Source of the DNA: Lentinus brumalis
Lineage: Eukaryota; Basidiomycota; Agaricomycetes; Polyporales; Polyporaceae
Assembly: GCA_001792895.1 (NCBI GenBank)
Contig: MARA01000021.1
Location: 496,001-560,000 of the forward strand
DNA length: 64,000 nucleotides
Direction: 5' to 3'
The position numbers and the translations under genes were made by a program. Below the pieces are notes generated by a model. It was not told the DNA's origin, did no database searches, and worked only from the letters and a program-made list of their open reading frames with translations. Positions 22,964-32,905 of this stretch are shown here, piece by piece. Position 1 is the stretch's first letter. Every line of letters begins with the position of its first letter.

Positions 22964-25275
22964 AGGAGAGATGTGGAGAGACTGAACACCGAGCTGTCAA
23001 AGCATACGATAAAACAAAGACATACACGCATTGCCCGTCTAAAAATGTTGCTGCGTCCCAATGCGCCTTGCCGATTGTCGACATGGCGCCCGGTATCGAG
23101 CCCAAGCGGACTAGGCTTGCCGCTAGTGCTTTGCACGTACGTACGCGCTCCTCCGCGCCAATGCACACCACGCCGCTGGTGCGAACCGGAGAAGCGAGCC
23201 TATGATCACTGGTCAAATTGCTTCGCTGCCCTGCGAAATTGTAGCCGCCAGGTAACCCTCGATGTGGCCCCAGAGAGCGCAAAGCCCCCTCGAAGCGTGT
23301 GACAGCCCGAGCCCGACTTGTACGTTTGCGGACTAGCGCATATCCGCTTTGACTGAGCAGTCGCTCCGAGACGGCCGACGGATACAGCCGGGGGTTGTGG
23401 GCAGTGCCTGAAATTGAACAATTGGTATAGAGACCTCCTTAGCGGCCAAATCCAGATCTATCGTACCTGAGGGTGTACCAAAGCTTTCAGAGTATTGATA
23501 GGCTCGATCTCTGCGGGGAGCGGGATTGGCGTGTACGGCACCGAGGGGGAAAGCGGACGGCGCAGTGCCCTCAGGCGCCCAGCTGTCGTTCAGGGTTTCA
23601 CATGTGCGGTGGCCATAAGACTCTCCCCAGAAAAGCGCTATTGTCAATGCTGATTGTACTGCTCATACTTATGTCATAGTGCATCGTGACAAGTCAAGAT
23701 GAATACATACCTGCTGGCGCTGTGGTCGCGCTTTTATTGAGACCGCTCCACAACCTCGCATGCCGTCATGTTCTTCGGCGACGCCCCCAGCATGAAGCCA
23801 TCCGCTACTGCCTCCGCAATCATGCCAACCTACAGCATAATCTTACTCCCCAGACAAGTCTTCAAGCAACGCTCGTGGTCACTCGACGCATGCTGTAAGG
23901 ACACACGGAGCGTTCGCGGTGAATCGGCAACGACCGGGGCCGCGATGAGTTTTACACTCACCTCAACGCTAGTGCCTAACCTGAAACCATACAACACCAG
24001 ATGAAAGACAAAACTCGTAATCACCGGCATGCAGGTGCGCAAGTACTATTGGGAGGAGTGCAGGCCGGGTGAGCTCCCAAAATATGACGCATCAGAAGAG
24101 CTCACTTGTCGTGGGCAGTGATCCGACCTTCTCTCTGACCATCGGCAACCCTCGACTCCGAAATCGGGGTGTTCAATATCGGACACTTCATCCGTGATCG
24201 ATATTGCGGAGATGTCGGCCGGCTGCGGTGAGAAGACCGAAAACGAGACAAGTACGTCCTCACCTCGGCAGTACCAGTTCCGCCCGGCAACGAAAATCCA
24301 TATCCTTGTTGGCGCGAGAGTCCGCTGGAAGACTGTATGCTGCACCACGAGGTGCGCGCGGACGCGAGAACACTTTTCGCTGAATTTGTGGGGCTTCACC
24401 TGAGATGGCACCCTGAAGTACGCCGAGGTACGTTCACCATTCGTCCTGCACCTGAGCACCTCCCGCCGGTTCTGCCAATCGAGACGCACGACATCCAATG
24501 ACGCAGTGCAGTGCCTGATTCCTGAATCTCATCGATGTTGAGAGATGTCAGCATACTGTTCGAGTAGAACGAGTGTGCTACTCACAAAAAAATTATGAGT
24601 AGGCTCATTGAAACCGTCGCAAGAAGCCTCCCGAAAGTCCGCGAGTGTCGGAAGCAGAGCCCAGAAACTAGAGACGGTGCAGGACGACGTGAAACTCATA
24701 GATAGCGTACATGACGTGTGCCGTAAGACATCAGCGCAGGGAGCGTAATGGACGCCATCTGGATACAGTCCAATCTCCGATGTCGATGCGAAGGAGTTAC
24801 CTGCGAAGGCAGCGTGCGGGGAGTTGATGCGAAAACTTCTCTCGGTCATCGCGTCGAAACCGGGTAGCCTGAGTGGGCAACGGCGTGTTGACATGGAGAC
24901 TCTGGCAATCCACAACTGCACATCAGTCAAAGCAAGACTGCGATGGGTCATGTTACGAGGGGAGAGGAGTGGACGTAAGGAAGTACTTACATAGTTTGAC
25001 CCAGCGATGAGCCTGGTATGCGAAGTGGCTGTGTTCAGGACTCTGTCCCAATAGGGTAATTGCGATCCAGTGCGCTTGCCAGTGAAACCACACTGACGAG
25101 GCGCAAAACCATTGGATGTATACCGGAAGCAGTAGCACTACAGTGCGACAGCAATATATAGCAGAAAAAACTAGCCAGAGTGATAGTCAAGAGAGAAGGG
25201 GATGCGACGTGAACGCATACATAGTAGTACAGTACACGATAGCGGACGAGTCAAACGAGACAGCGAAAGAGACAA
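22964..25275. other. Upstream flank of HMG copy 1 and downstream flank of copy 2
   Basis: No confident gene. Blocks at 23297-23361 and 23574-23660 have diverged counterparts at 27550-27617 and 27823-27910, and at 31150-31210 and 31354-31442. The 25021-25041 block repeats the 3' flank of copy 1. Short ORFs at 24046-24498 and 24529-24951 on the minus strand show no recognisable domain. Confidence 0.5.
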
Positions 25276-25485
25276 CAGACCGTGTATGTACGAGATGACA
25301 GAAAACGATAAGCAAGGTAATGTATATGTAGAGCCACAAGATGGTGTAATAAACTGCAAAGGTATTCGCATAAGGGACTTCAGACCGTGTATGTACGAGA
25401 TGACAGAAAACGATAAGCAAGGTAATGTATATGTAGAGCCACAAGATGGTGTAATAAACTGCAAAGGTATTCGCATAAGGGACTT
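25276..25485. repeat. Perfect 105-bp tandem duplication
   Basis: Units 25276-25380 and 25381-25485 read identical base for base, both beginning CAGACCGTGTATGTACGAGA and ending CATAAGGGACTT. The period of 105 is a multiple of three and keeps a plus-strand frame open, but the sequence lies 3' of HMG copy 2 (stop at 25506) and is probably 3' UTR or spacer. Perfect identity points to a very recent event, or to a local assembly artefact. Confidence 0.95.
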
Positions 25486-25505
25486 CGCCGAGGCCAGGTC
25501 GATGG

Positions 25506-27025
25506 TCATAGGTCGGTCTGCTCGGATCCTGTGTCGATTCCGGCGGCGCCGCCATCCACGGCTTCTTGACTATCCAGCAAATCGAACCAAAAGTCTACCG
25601 AGTCGTCATCTTCTCCCTCCAGCAGCACATGGGGCATGAACAGCTCAAGATCCTCGAAGGTCATGGACATGGTCGAGGAGCCAGTCGTCTCCGGGCTCGC
25701 AGTCGTCTCCGAGGAGCCAGTCGTTTCCGGGCTCGCATTCGCCTCCGGGCTTGCAGTCGTCTCCGGGATCGCAGTCGCCTCAACCGTTGGACTCGCTGCA
25801 AGGGCATCACCGCCCGCAGTGACAATATCAGCTGACTGAGCACATGTTGCACTCTGCTGCGGGACTGAGGGTGTTTCGTAGAGCTGGCGAGAGTATTCGG
25901 CGATCATCTCTTCCAGAGCGATGTCCTCCGAGTCTACATCCGCGGCATGACCTAGATCGTGGGGCGGCGCATGACTCACAGCAGGTGCGAATACGTCGTC
26001 GAAGGCGAGAGTCGAATCGAAGGATGCGTCGTCGTGTTGGTCCTGCATGGTGCGCTGAGGCAGACCCGGAACCCCGAGGGGAGAGCCCCGGTGAGGACCA
26101 GGGAAGGCGGCGGTGTATATCGCGCCGTCAATATTGGAGGGGAGGGGATATCCATCTCCGGATTTTGGCAGACCCATGTAGTCTTGCGGTTGAGCAAGCC
26201 CCCACGGGCCGCTGTTGCGAGACGACGAGGGCATGTTCCACGAGAGACCGAAGCTGTTGTAGGACGGGTGCATCAAGGCACCGCCTAGCGTGGAGGGGGT
26301 GTCGGGCATGTACATCAGTCCGAGCGAGGACGAGGAGCGTGACAACGAAGGTGAAGTGGCGGAAGACGAAGCATGCCCGTCCGTCCGTCGCCGCTTCGAC
26401 GGCCGGCTCTGTTCCCCTTTCATGACACCCACGTCCGCCTCACAGACAATCCTTTTCGCCAGGAGCGCCTGCCGCGCCCTCTCGCGTGCCTTCTGGCGGC
26501 GAATCTCGCGCGGTGGCGGAAGAGGCACCGTCGGCCGTCCGTCCTTGACGGCCTGGTCGTACAGCGCCTTCTTTGCAACATACTCCTCTCGATTTTTATG
26601 GTAAAGCGCGTACCACTGCGCCTTGGACGCAGTCCAGCGACTGTCATTCCAAATGTCCGCAGTGATCTGCGAATAGTCGGGGTTTTGTAATGGCGCGATG
26701 AGGCGAAGTTCTTGGAGTTTCCGTACCAACAGGATGTAGGCGTTGCGGAAGAGTATGTAGGCGTTGAGAGGCTTTGGTGGCTCAAAGACCGGCGCGACAG
26801 CACGACCCGTAGGTGTAGGAGCGGATGCGAGAGTGGGGGGAGGAGCGGTAGGGAAGGCGCCCGGGAAGACAGTCGGGATGGAAATAGGTGAATGGTGAAG
26901 CGCAGCGTGCGGATAGTTGGGAGAAGGACAGAGAGAGGAGGAGGAGGAGGAGGAGGAGGAGGAGGAGGAGGAGGAGAGGAAGAGGAAGAGGAAGAGGAGG
27001 AGGAAGACGATCTGGATGGTTGCAT
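25506..27025 (-). pseudogene. HMG-box protein, tandem copy 2, reading frame shifted in a microsatellite
   Basis: The HMG-box frame runs from the stop at 25506 up through PKPLNAYILFRNAYILL (26730-26775), the central WNDSRWTASKAQWYALY and EYVAKKALYDQA, a basic PSKRRRTDG, a Ser-rich part, EDIALEEMIAEYSRQLYE, Ala/Thr/Ser/Pro repeats, and an acidic end (EGEDDDSVDFWFDLLDS). No ATG precedes the box in that frame. The ATG matching the start of copy 3 (27025, MQPSRSSS versus MQSSSISR) is in another register. The mismatch falls at or near the TCC/TCT repeat (26937-27005). This may be a frameshift mutation, a length polymorphism or an assembly error; no consensus intron explains it. Everything downstream is intact, so the break is recent or not real. 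Confidence 0.78.
26937..27005. repeat. GGA/GAA trinucleotide microsatellite
   Basis: On the + strand an almost pure GGA run (26937-26975) passes into alternating GAA/GAG. On the coding strand this reads as poly-Ser in one frame and Pro- or Leu/Phe-rich in the others. It lies between the ATG and the HMG box of copy 2, where the reading register changes. Confidence 0.9.
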
Positions 27026-27255
27026 GGCTGCGAGCGAGGTTTGAGTTATGACGGAGCTGGACTACGAGACGTTTGCTGTAGTCGCGAGATCAGCGGTCAT
27101 GACGCGTATAGAGCAGCAAAGGCAATGACTAGCGGACGAACGGACCTTGGATCACCACACGGATTGAGCACAGCTTTCGATTGGGCAAAGACGTAGAGGG
27201 AAGAAGAGGAGTTGTTGAGTGTCGGAAAACCTGCATGTGGGGGGGGGCTAATAAG
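27026..27255 (-). promoter_or_regulatory. TATA-like box and 5' leader of HMG copy 2
   Basis: CTAATAAG on the + strand (27248-27255) occupies the place of the TATA-like element of copy 1. It is next to a 9-10 C/G run and CATGCAGG, which copy 3 also has. A leader intron is suggested by AAG|GTCCGT and GCGACTACAG on the coding strand. Confidence 0.5.
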
Positions 27256-28504
27256 TAAACTACATGACGAGCCAAAGCGTGCAAGGAAAACAAAGGAATT
27301 TTGCACACCGCTCGCCCAAGACGTCGCTGCGCCCGCATTGTTGACCTGGAATGTCGAGTTCAACCGCTTACGGAAAGCAGGTTACCGCCGGCTGGGTTCC
27401 ACGCGCTTGGACGAGCTAAAGCGGGCGCCCACTCCACCGGCAGGAACAGGCCCAGCGGAGCCCTTTGTCGCTGGCCCACCACCTTTGCGACCACGGTCAT
27501 CGGGGGCCGTAGTGCCACTCCGCTTTTGCCCACCAAGAGCAGAGCCCTATCGGCCACGCGCGTGGCAGCCCGACCAGTACGTATGCAGACTAGTTCGCTC
27601 CCAAATTTACTGAGCAGCAGCCACGAAAGAATTGGGGAGAGGTACAGCCGGGCTTTGAACGTTGTGGGTGGGTGGCGTGCCTGGCCTTCGAGTGGGATAG
27701 GGGCCAGATCCAGATGTCAACCACTTGCAGGCTCCTCGTCGCAGTCAGACAATTGATAAGCGTGTTCGCTGTGCTGTACGGGATTTGCGCGCGGCAACGA
27801 GGGGTAAGTACGCGTGCCATCAAGCGCCCAGGTGTCGTCCACGGTCTCACATGCGCTATTGCCGTAAGACTCTTCTTCAGGATGACGAGTATTGTCTGAG
27901 CTGATAGTACTGCGTATAAGCCATATCCCATGTCCTGGATAGATTCGCTGACGCTTACTCGGTTTGTGTCGTGTATTCACCGCTGTCGGACTCGTTCAAC
28001 GCTCGTGTAGCGTCGTAGCCCTCGACGGCGTTGCCCGTTCAGACACTGCCCACACATCGTCCGTGACGCGCCTGACCCTGGCAATGATCGCTTCGCCCGG
28101 AGCTTCATGCAAGCAGCGCATGCACTTGCAAATTTCGCGGCCGGTTCTGGAGAACGTGAAGCGCAATTAAGAGGCCGCTATGTGAGCACCAAGTAGCCAC
28201 ATCCAACGTTATGAAGGGCACAGGTTCACCTGGGGCGAACAGTCATCCGGACTTCTCTCTTGCTAGCTCTTGACTACCGGAACCAGGACGCCGCGCTCGG
28301 GCAGATCACCAAGCGAATTCTTCAGTCGCAGTGCGTCGGACAGCGATCCCGACATCACTAAGTTATGGCAACTGTATCATATCTTCTAGCAAAGTATAAC
28401 GATGGAGCTCCTGGGGGCCGACGGACTGCGGTACGTGTCATCGTCAGAGAAACTGATTTCGACGACTGGAGGTGAAACCGTGCAACTCACAGGCCCACAT
28501 ACAG
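27256..28504. other. Upstream flank of HMG copy 2
   Basis: No gene seen. It holds the second copies of the two conserved upstream blocks (27550-27617, 27823-27910). Confidence 0.4.
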
Positions 28505-28690
28505 TGCCTATCCGTGTCATATCCCTGGAAAGACCTACGACTACGACGCGTCGCAGACGATCGACCTCGAGAAGGCTCCGGAGGCGGTTTGTTCAAGGTC
28601 CTTGTAGCCTCCGTCGACCCGTACATGAGGCGGAAGATGCAGGAACCCGGTACCGACTCCTATCCGTGTCAAATATGCGGATGACCGAGC
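28505..28690 (+). pseudogene. Relic of an MDR-family NADP-dependent oxidoreductase (N-terminal part)
   Basis: The sequence reads GKTYDYDASQTIDLEKAP in one frame. After a shift of one register near 28574 it reads GGGLFKVLVASVDPYMRRKM in another. Together these match the N-terminal region of zinc-independent MDR oxidoreductases (leukotriene B4 12-hydroxydehydrogenase / alkenal reductase type), where an LxSVDPYxR motif is diagnostic. No Rossmann GxGxxG domain follows. It is a truncated, frame-shifted fragment lying between HMG copies 2 and 3. Confidence 0.6.
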
Positions 28691-29245
28691 TCTCACTCGG
28701 AGTCCGTCCGATACTGTCTGCCGTAGGTCATAGACTCAGATGATGTGCTGGCGCCTTGTCAATGAGACACCGGCAGAAAGGTGCCTGACCCATCGACTCC
28801 GAGGTCTCGCAGAACAAGCCAACGCACTGATGCATGAAGCAGAGCTCAGTCGCAGAAAGGATGCGATAGGGAGGTCTACTTGACTGAAATCCAGGAGACG
28901 ACTCGGAGTCTGCAGAGTGGCTGTGCTCGGGAGTCGTTCTGGATAAGGCAAGTGCAGTCGTGAACAGCGTGCGTGGATGGAACCATAACTTTCCTTGCAT
29001 CCACGCATATCGAAAAGCAATACATATAAGAGAGAGTCATACATGAAACACAAGCAGCCTGAGTCAAATTAAGAAAGAGAATAAGTGATGAAGTAAAGGA
29101 ACGTGTGCAGGTGCACAGAGCAATTTGAACGGAGCGTCTTTACACGATAGAATGGAGAAGAGGAGAACCAAGTCCATGCAGAGCAGTTTCGGTATCAGAA
29201 ACACCACTAGTTTCCCTAGTAAGAGGGCCGAGCGTCATATGTCGG
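28691..29245. other. Spacer 3' of HMG copy 3
   Basis: Contains the third copy (28911-28930) of the GTGGCTGTG(C/T) block found 3' of copies 1 and 2. Otherwise nothing recognisable. Confidence 0.4.
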
Positions 29246-30610
29246 CTACTGCCTGCCGAGTCCTGCGTCGAATCCGGTGGCGTCGCTGTCCACGGCTACT
29301 TCGCCGTCGATAGGAGGAAATCCGAAGTCGATCGAAGTATCGTCGTCTCCGTCGAGTGGCACGCCCAACAGGGTCAACTGAAGCTCCATGTTAAAGGCCG
29401 CTGCGGCGAGCTGCATCCTCATGATCGACGACGGGTCAGTCGAGTCCGGCGGTACACTCGTGTCAACCGCGAGACCCACTGAATGGGCATCACGCGCCGC
29501 AAGCTCGACCTCAGCCGGCTCAGTGCGAAGTGCACTCTGCTGCGGGAGGGAGGGTTGCTGGCCAAATTGGCCCTCTTGTTCGACGGTCATCTGTTGCAGA
29601 GGGATGGTCTCCGAGTCCACAACCGCAGCGTAGTAGCCTTCATGGTAGGACGCGTACATAGTGGTTTGGGAGATGGCGTTGTGTTGCAGAGGGATGTTTT
29701 CCGGGTCCATAACCGCGGCGTAGCCTTCGTGGTAGGGCGCGTACATCGCGGCTCGGGAGACGGCGCTGTCAAAGGCGAGAGTCTGGTACGTCGGCAGATT
29801 CATGGAGCCTTGTGATTGACCAAGTTCCAACGGGAAAGACGGGAAGGACACGGACATGTCCATTGAGAAGTCGCCGTTGTCAGAGGACGGCTCCAAGGAG
29901 GTGCCGTCCGACCCGAAGGGAGAGCTCGACATAGACATCGCGTCGAGAGATGATGACGAGCATGAGGAAGAAGCTGACGCGGAAGACGAAGGTCCGCTCC
30001 CGTCCGTCCGTGGCCTCTTCGTCCGCCGTCTCCGTCCGCCTTCGGTGCCATCAACACCCTCTGCGTCGAGAGCCTTTCTCTTCCGCCGCGCCTGCCCCGC
30101 CCTCGCCTGCCACGTCCTCTCTCGTGCTATCTCTCGGGATCTCTGGCGTCGTTCCGCTGGCGGCGGCAGAGGAATCGTCGGCCGTCCTTCGCGGAGGGCC
30201 TCTTCGTACAGCTTCTTCTTCGCTGCATACTCCGCCTTACGCCTCTCGAAATGCGCCGTGAACTCCGCCCTCATCGCGGCATTGCGATCGTCATTCCAAA
30301 GCATCGCAGCGAATGTCGAGTGATCGAGCTTCCTTGTCTTCTGACCAGATTGTGTGACTAGTGCCTGGAGCGCCGTGGCCTTCCTGATGAGGGACTGGTG
30401 GAATATGAAGAATGCATTGTTAGGCCGCTCCGGTTCTTCGACCGCCGTGGGGGTCCGGTCCACAGGTGGAGGAGAGATCGAGAGGGCGGTCGAGGAAGCG
30501 ATCGAGGATGTACTAGTACTCCGCGTGGGGATTATCGGAAGGACGTCCGCGGCGCGCGAATAAAACGAGCCGGTATAAGAGGAGGTCCGAGAGATTGAGG
30601 ATGACTGCAT
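29246..30610 (-). CDS. HMG-box protein, tandem copy 3
   Basis: Intact single-exon ORF of 454 residues from ATG 30610 to the stop at 29246. A Ser/Thr-rich N-terminus is followed by an HMG box at about 60-145: EPERPNNAFFIFHQSLIRK, then MLWNDDRNAAMRAEF and KAEYAAKKKLYEEALREGR. Next is IPLPPPAERRQRSREIA, shared almost word for word with copy 2, and a basic cluster RRRRTKRPRTDG. A Ser-rich stretch precedes a 30-codon internal duplication (MYAPYHEGY / MYASYHEGY, with ENIPLQ / ETIPLQ). The end is acidic (DGDDDTSIDFGF ... DSDATGF). Compared with copy 1, the box is diverged but the basic and acidic parts keep their order. Predicted nuclear DNA-binding regulator; target unknown. Confidence 0.84.
   Translation of the reverse strand: MQSSSISRTSSYTGSFYSRAADVLPIIPTRSTSTSSIASSTALSISPPPVDRTPTAVEEPERPNNAFFIFHQSLIRKATALQALVTQSGQKTRKLDHSTFAAMLWNDDRNAAMRAEFTAHFERRKAEYAAKKKLYEEALREGRPTIPLPPPAERRQRSREIARERTWQARAGQARRKRKALDAEGVDGTEGGRRRRTKRPRTDGSGPSSSASASSSCSSSSLDAMSMSSSPFGSDGTSLEPSSDNGDFSMDMSVSFPSFPLELGQSQGSMNLPTYQTLAFDSAVSRAAMYAPYHEGYAAVMDPENIPLQHNAISQTTMYASYHEGYYAAVVDSETIPLQQMTVEQEGQFGQQPSLPQQSALRTEPAEVELAARDAHSVGLAVDTSVPPDSTDPSSIMRMQLAAAAFNMELQLTLLGVPLDGDDDTSIDFGFPPIDGEVAVDSDATGFDAGLGRQ
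29594..29770. repeat. Internal 90/87-bp duplication in HMG copy 3
   Basis: Two adjacent diverged units, each beginning TTGCAGAGGGATG, at 29594-29683 and 29684-29770. One has an extra codon. They encode the repeated (T/A)MYA(S/P)YHEGY ... D(S/P)E(T/N)IPLQ segment, which corresponds to the single IPLEGM / IALEEM block of copies 1 and 2. Confidence 0.85.
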
Positions 30611-30835
30611 GGTAGCGAGTTGTATTATGCGATTGGGTGTTGTTCGAAAATGGGGCAGCTGGACAAGCAGACGGATGCTGTAGTCGCGAAATCAGCACAC
30701 ACGACGCGTCTGGACAGGTGCATGAACGGACCAACCTTCAATCTTCGCGCGGTTGAGCACGTGTACTGAGTTCTGTCAGAGAGAGGACGAGGATGTTTTG
30801 GGTGCCGTAAACCCTGCATGCTTCGGTCTAATAAG
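30611..30835 (-). promoter_or_regulatory. TATA-like box and 5' leader of HMG copy 3
   Basis: CTAATAAG on the + strand (30828-30835) beside CATGCAGG, as in copy 2. On the coding strand AAG|GTTGGT and GCGACTACAG bound a likely leader intron. The acceptor block is nearly identical to that of copy 2. Confidence 0.5.
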
Positions 30836-32483
30836 GGGGAAGGGGGATACCAGGTCGCAGGCGAGCCAAAGCGTAGGAGGAGCACAAACGACTCGGGCCC
30901 ATTGTTCGCCCATGGCCCGCATTGACGAGATGGCTAAAGAGAAAGCGTAACCGGGGTTCGCCGCCCATTGGGTGTTCCACGCGCTCGGACGAGCCAAAGC
31001 GAGCACCACGCCACCGGCAGGCACAGGAGCAGTAGGCGCATTATCGCTGACCTGCAACAGTTTCGCGTCTGCAAGCAGTAGCGGACAGGCGACCTTCGCA
31101 GGCTGCGCTCTGCTTGCCAAGAGAGAACAAAGCCCTGCGGAGGTTCAAGAGCGCGTGGCTGCCCGGCCAGTACGTTTGCGGACTAGTTCGCATCCGCATT
31201 GACTGAACAGCGATCATCAGCGTTGAAGCGGCCCATTCCGATTTTTCGCCACACTTGAGCTCACCGAGTCCGACCGAAAATTGATAGACGTCCTCTTCGT
31301 GCTTCGCCGGACTTGCGTGGGCGGGGCCGAGGGGAGCGTGGACGGTGGGCTAACAAGCGCCCATATGTTGTCGAGGGTCTCAGATGCGCAGTTGCCAACA
31401 ATACACTTTCCCCCATTGGCGCTATTGTTCAAGCTGATTGTGTTTGTGTAACATCGCAACAAGTTTTTGATACGTACCTCGTTTGCCAGTCGCGCTTTGA
31501 CCTTCGACTTCTCCACTGTCGTCGTCGACGTCCGCGATTCCGAGGCCGTATACTCCTCAACGATCGTCAGGCTTCTCCATACACTCTCGCCCGTCTTGAA
31601 GAAGAGGCCCTGCTGTGACGTCGACATCAAGTTGCTGTAAGGCACGATATCGCTTCAACACTTGCACATGCTCGGGCCTACAGGTGACAGCGCGCCACAC
31701 GAAAGTGCGGTCACCGTCTTTCTCGTCATCGTCAAGAGGAGTGCAAAAGAGGCCGTGAGGTGAGCACCACATGTATTGCGGCTTAACAACCAAGCTCACC
31801 TGTTCCGTGCTATCCGCTATCTCATCGGTACCCCCATCCAGGCAGCGACGGCCTGAAGCCTTCGTCGAGTCGCAGGAACTGGTGCGCTGCGATGGCATAT
31901 ACGAACGGGCAGAGTCACTCTTGCAGGGACTGTGGTCGCATGGTCTAAATCGGGCTGAAGGTGCGTTCCGCCTGGCTGAGGGGTCTCGACGTTTTGGGCC
32001 AGCCTTGCCACCTCGTCGAGCTTGTGGTCGGTCTCTTCAGCTACGTACCAAGTTCTACCACGTTCTCCTGCACAGGTGACGCGGCGTCAGGGCAATCGAC
32101 CTCGCACACCAGCAGGGTCTGGGACGCGCCTTGGTAGATCATTCAACGCACCCTTGCTCAGTAGATCCTTTCGCAGGAATTTCACCGCTGTTCGGCATCG
32201 GCAACGGCAACAGGTTGTTGTTGCAAACCTGCAGATTCATAGGTTACAGAGACGTTGCGACGGATTGTGCTTCTAGGCCACGAAGTACACCTGATCTCTC
32301 ACCACGGCGATGATTGCTCAATACTTGGGGCGAGTCACGTACCTTCCGCCGACTGCAGTGACGTTGAACCCGCAGGACTTCAATCGGATATTCAAAGATG
32401 GCGACACGCTCGAGCTGAATAGGTATACAAGATACACACTGCACAATACAGATCGGTTTCTTCTTCATGCCTGTCTCTGATTA
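30836..32483. other. Upstream flank of HMG copy 3; unresolved exon-like pieces
   Basis: 30.8-31.45 kb is the third copy of the upstream flank (blocks at 31150-31210 and 31354-31442). Between 31.9 and 32.42 kb several plus-strand pieces look protein-like, such as HLVELVVGLFSYVPSS near 32005 and NPQDFNRIFKDGDTLELNR near 32370. I could not join them into one gene or name a family. They may be a decayed gene. Confidence 0.3.
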
Positions 32484-32905
32484 TCAGAGTGGCTTCGCCG
32501 TCACCCATGGGGTGATGACAGTCTTCTCCTTATCCCACTGCCCCGAATGTCAGACGCACAGAAGAGTGAAACAGAACGGAGCATACGTACCACATTCCCC
32601 GTCCAATATACGTCCGACTCGACCAAGGCCTTTACGTCCGCGTATGTGTTGGCCTCGAAGATCATCAACGAGCCCGCCATCTTCTTCGGCGCGTCCGGCG
32701 TGTCCAAGGCCTCCTTCGGCGACAACATCGCGCCTCCGATCTCTGTGCGTCCTTCTTAATACCGTCCTTCCACGACAAGAGGGAGTAACGCACTTATCGC
32801 CGGGTTCTTCGCAGCGTTGGCGAGGTGCGTCTCCCGTACAGCGAGACGTCGGTTGATGGCGTCCTCGTCGGTGTAGTCGGGAGCGTAGACAGCGAAGTAA
32901 GGCAT
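32484..32905 (-). CDS. YCII-family protein, three exons
   Basis: Small ferredoxin-fold protein of the YciI / muconolactone-isomerase-like superfamily. Exon 1 starts at ATG 32905 with MPYFAVYAPDYTDEDA and continues NRRLAVRETHLANAAKNPAI. An intron (GTGCGT ... GCACAG) joins it to KIGGAMLSPKEALDTPDAPKK, then MAGSLMIFEANTYADVKALV and ESDVYWTGNV. A second intron (GTACGT) leads to WDKEKTVITPWVTAKPL and a stop at 32484-32486. The total is roughly 105 residues, as expected. The pattern of an early His, the GG turn and E-(S/N)-D-x-Y/F near the end is standard for the family. The enzymatic activity of fungal members is not established. It lies head-to-head with the polymerase gene, 656 bp away. Confidence 0.9.

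Noticed and set aside
25202..25639. 145-aa plus-strand ORF containing two identical 35-residue units
   Set aside because: The repeat in the protein is only the 105-bp DNA duplication read in frame. The ORF overlaps the 3' end of HMG copy 2 and has no promoter or family support. Kept as a DNA repeat.
32000..32420. Possible plus-strand gene (HLVELVVGLFSYVPSS, DPFAGISPLFGIGNGNRLLL, NPQDFNRIFKDGDTLELNR)
   Set aside because: The pieces fall in different frames with stops between them and no consistent splice model or family; reported only as unresolved.
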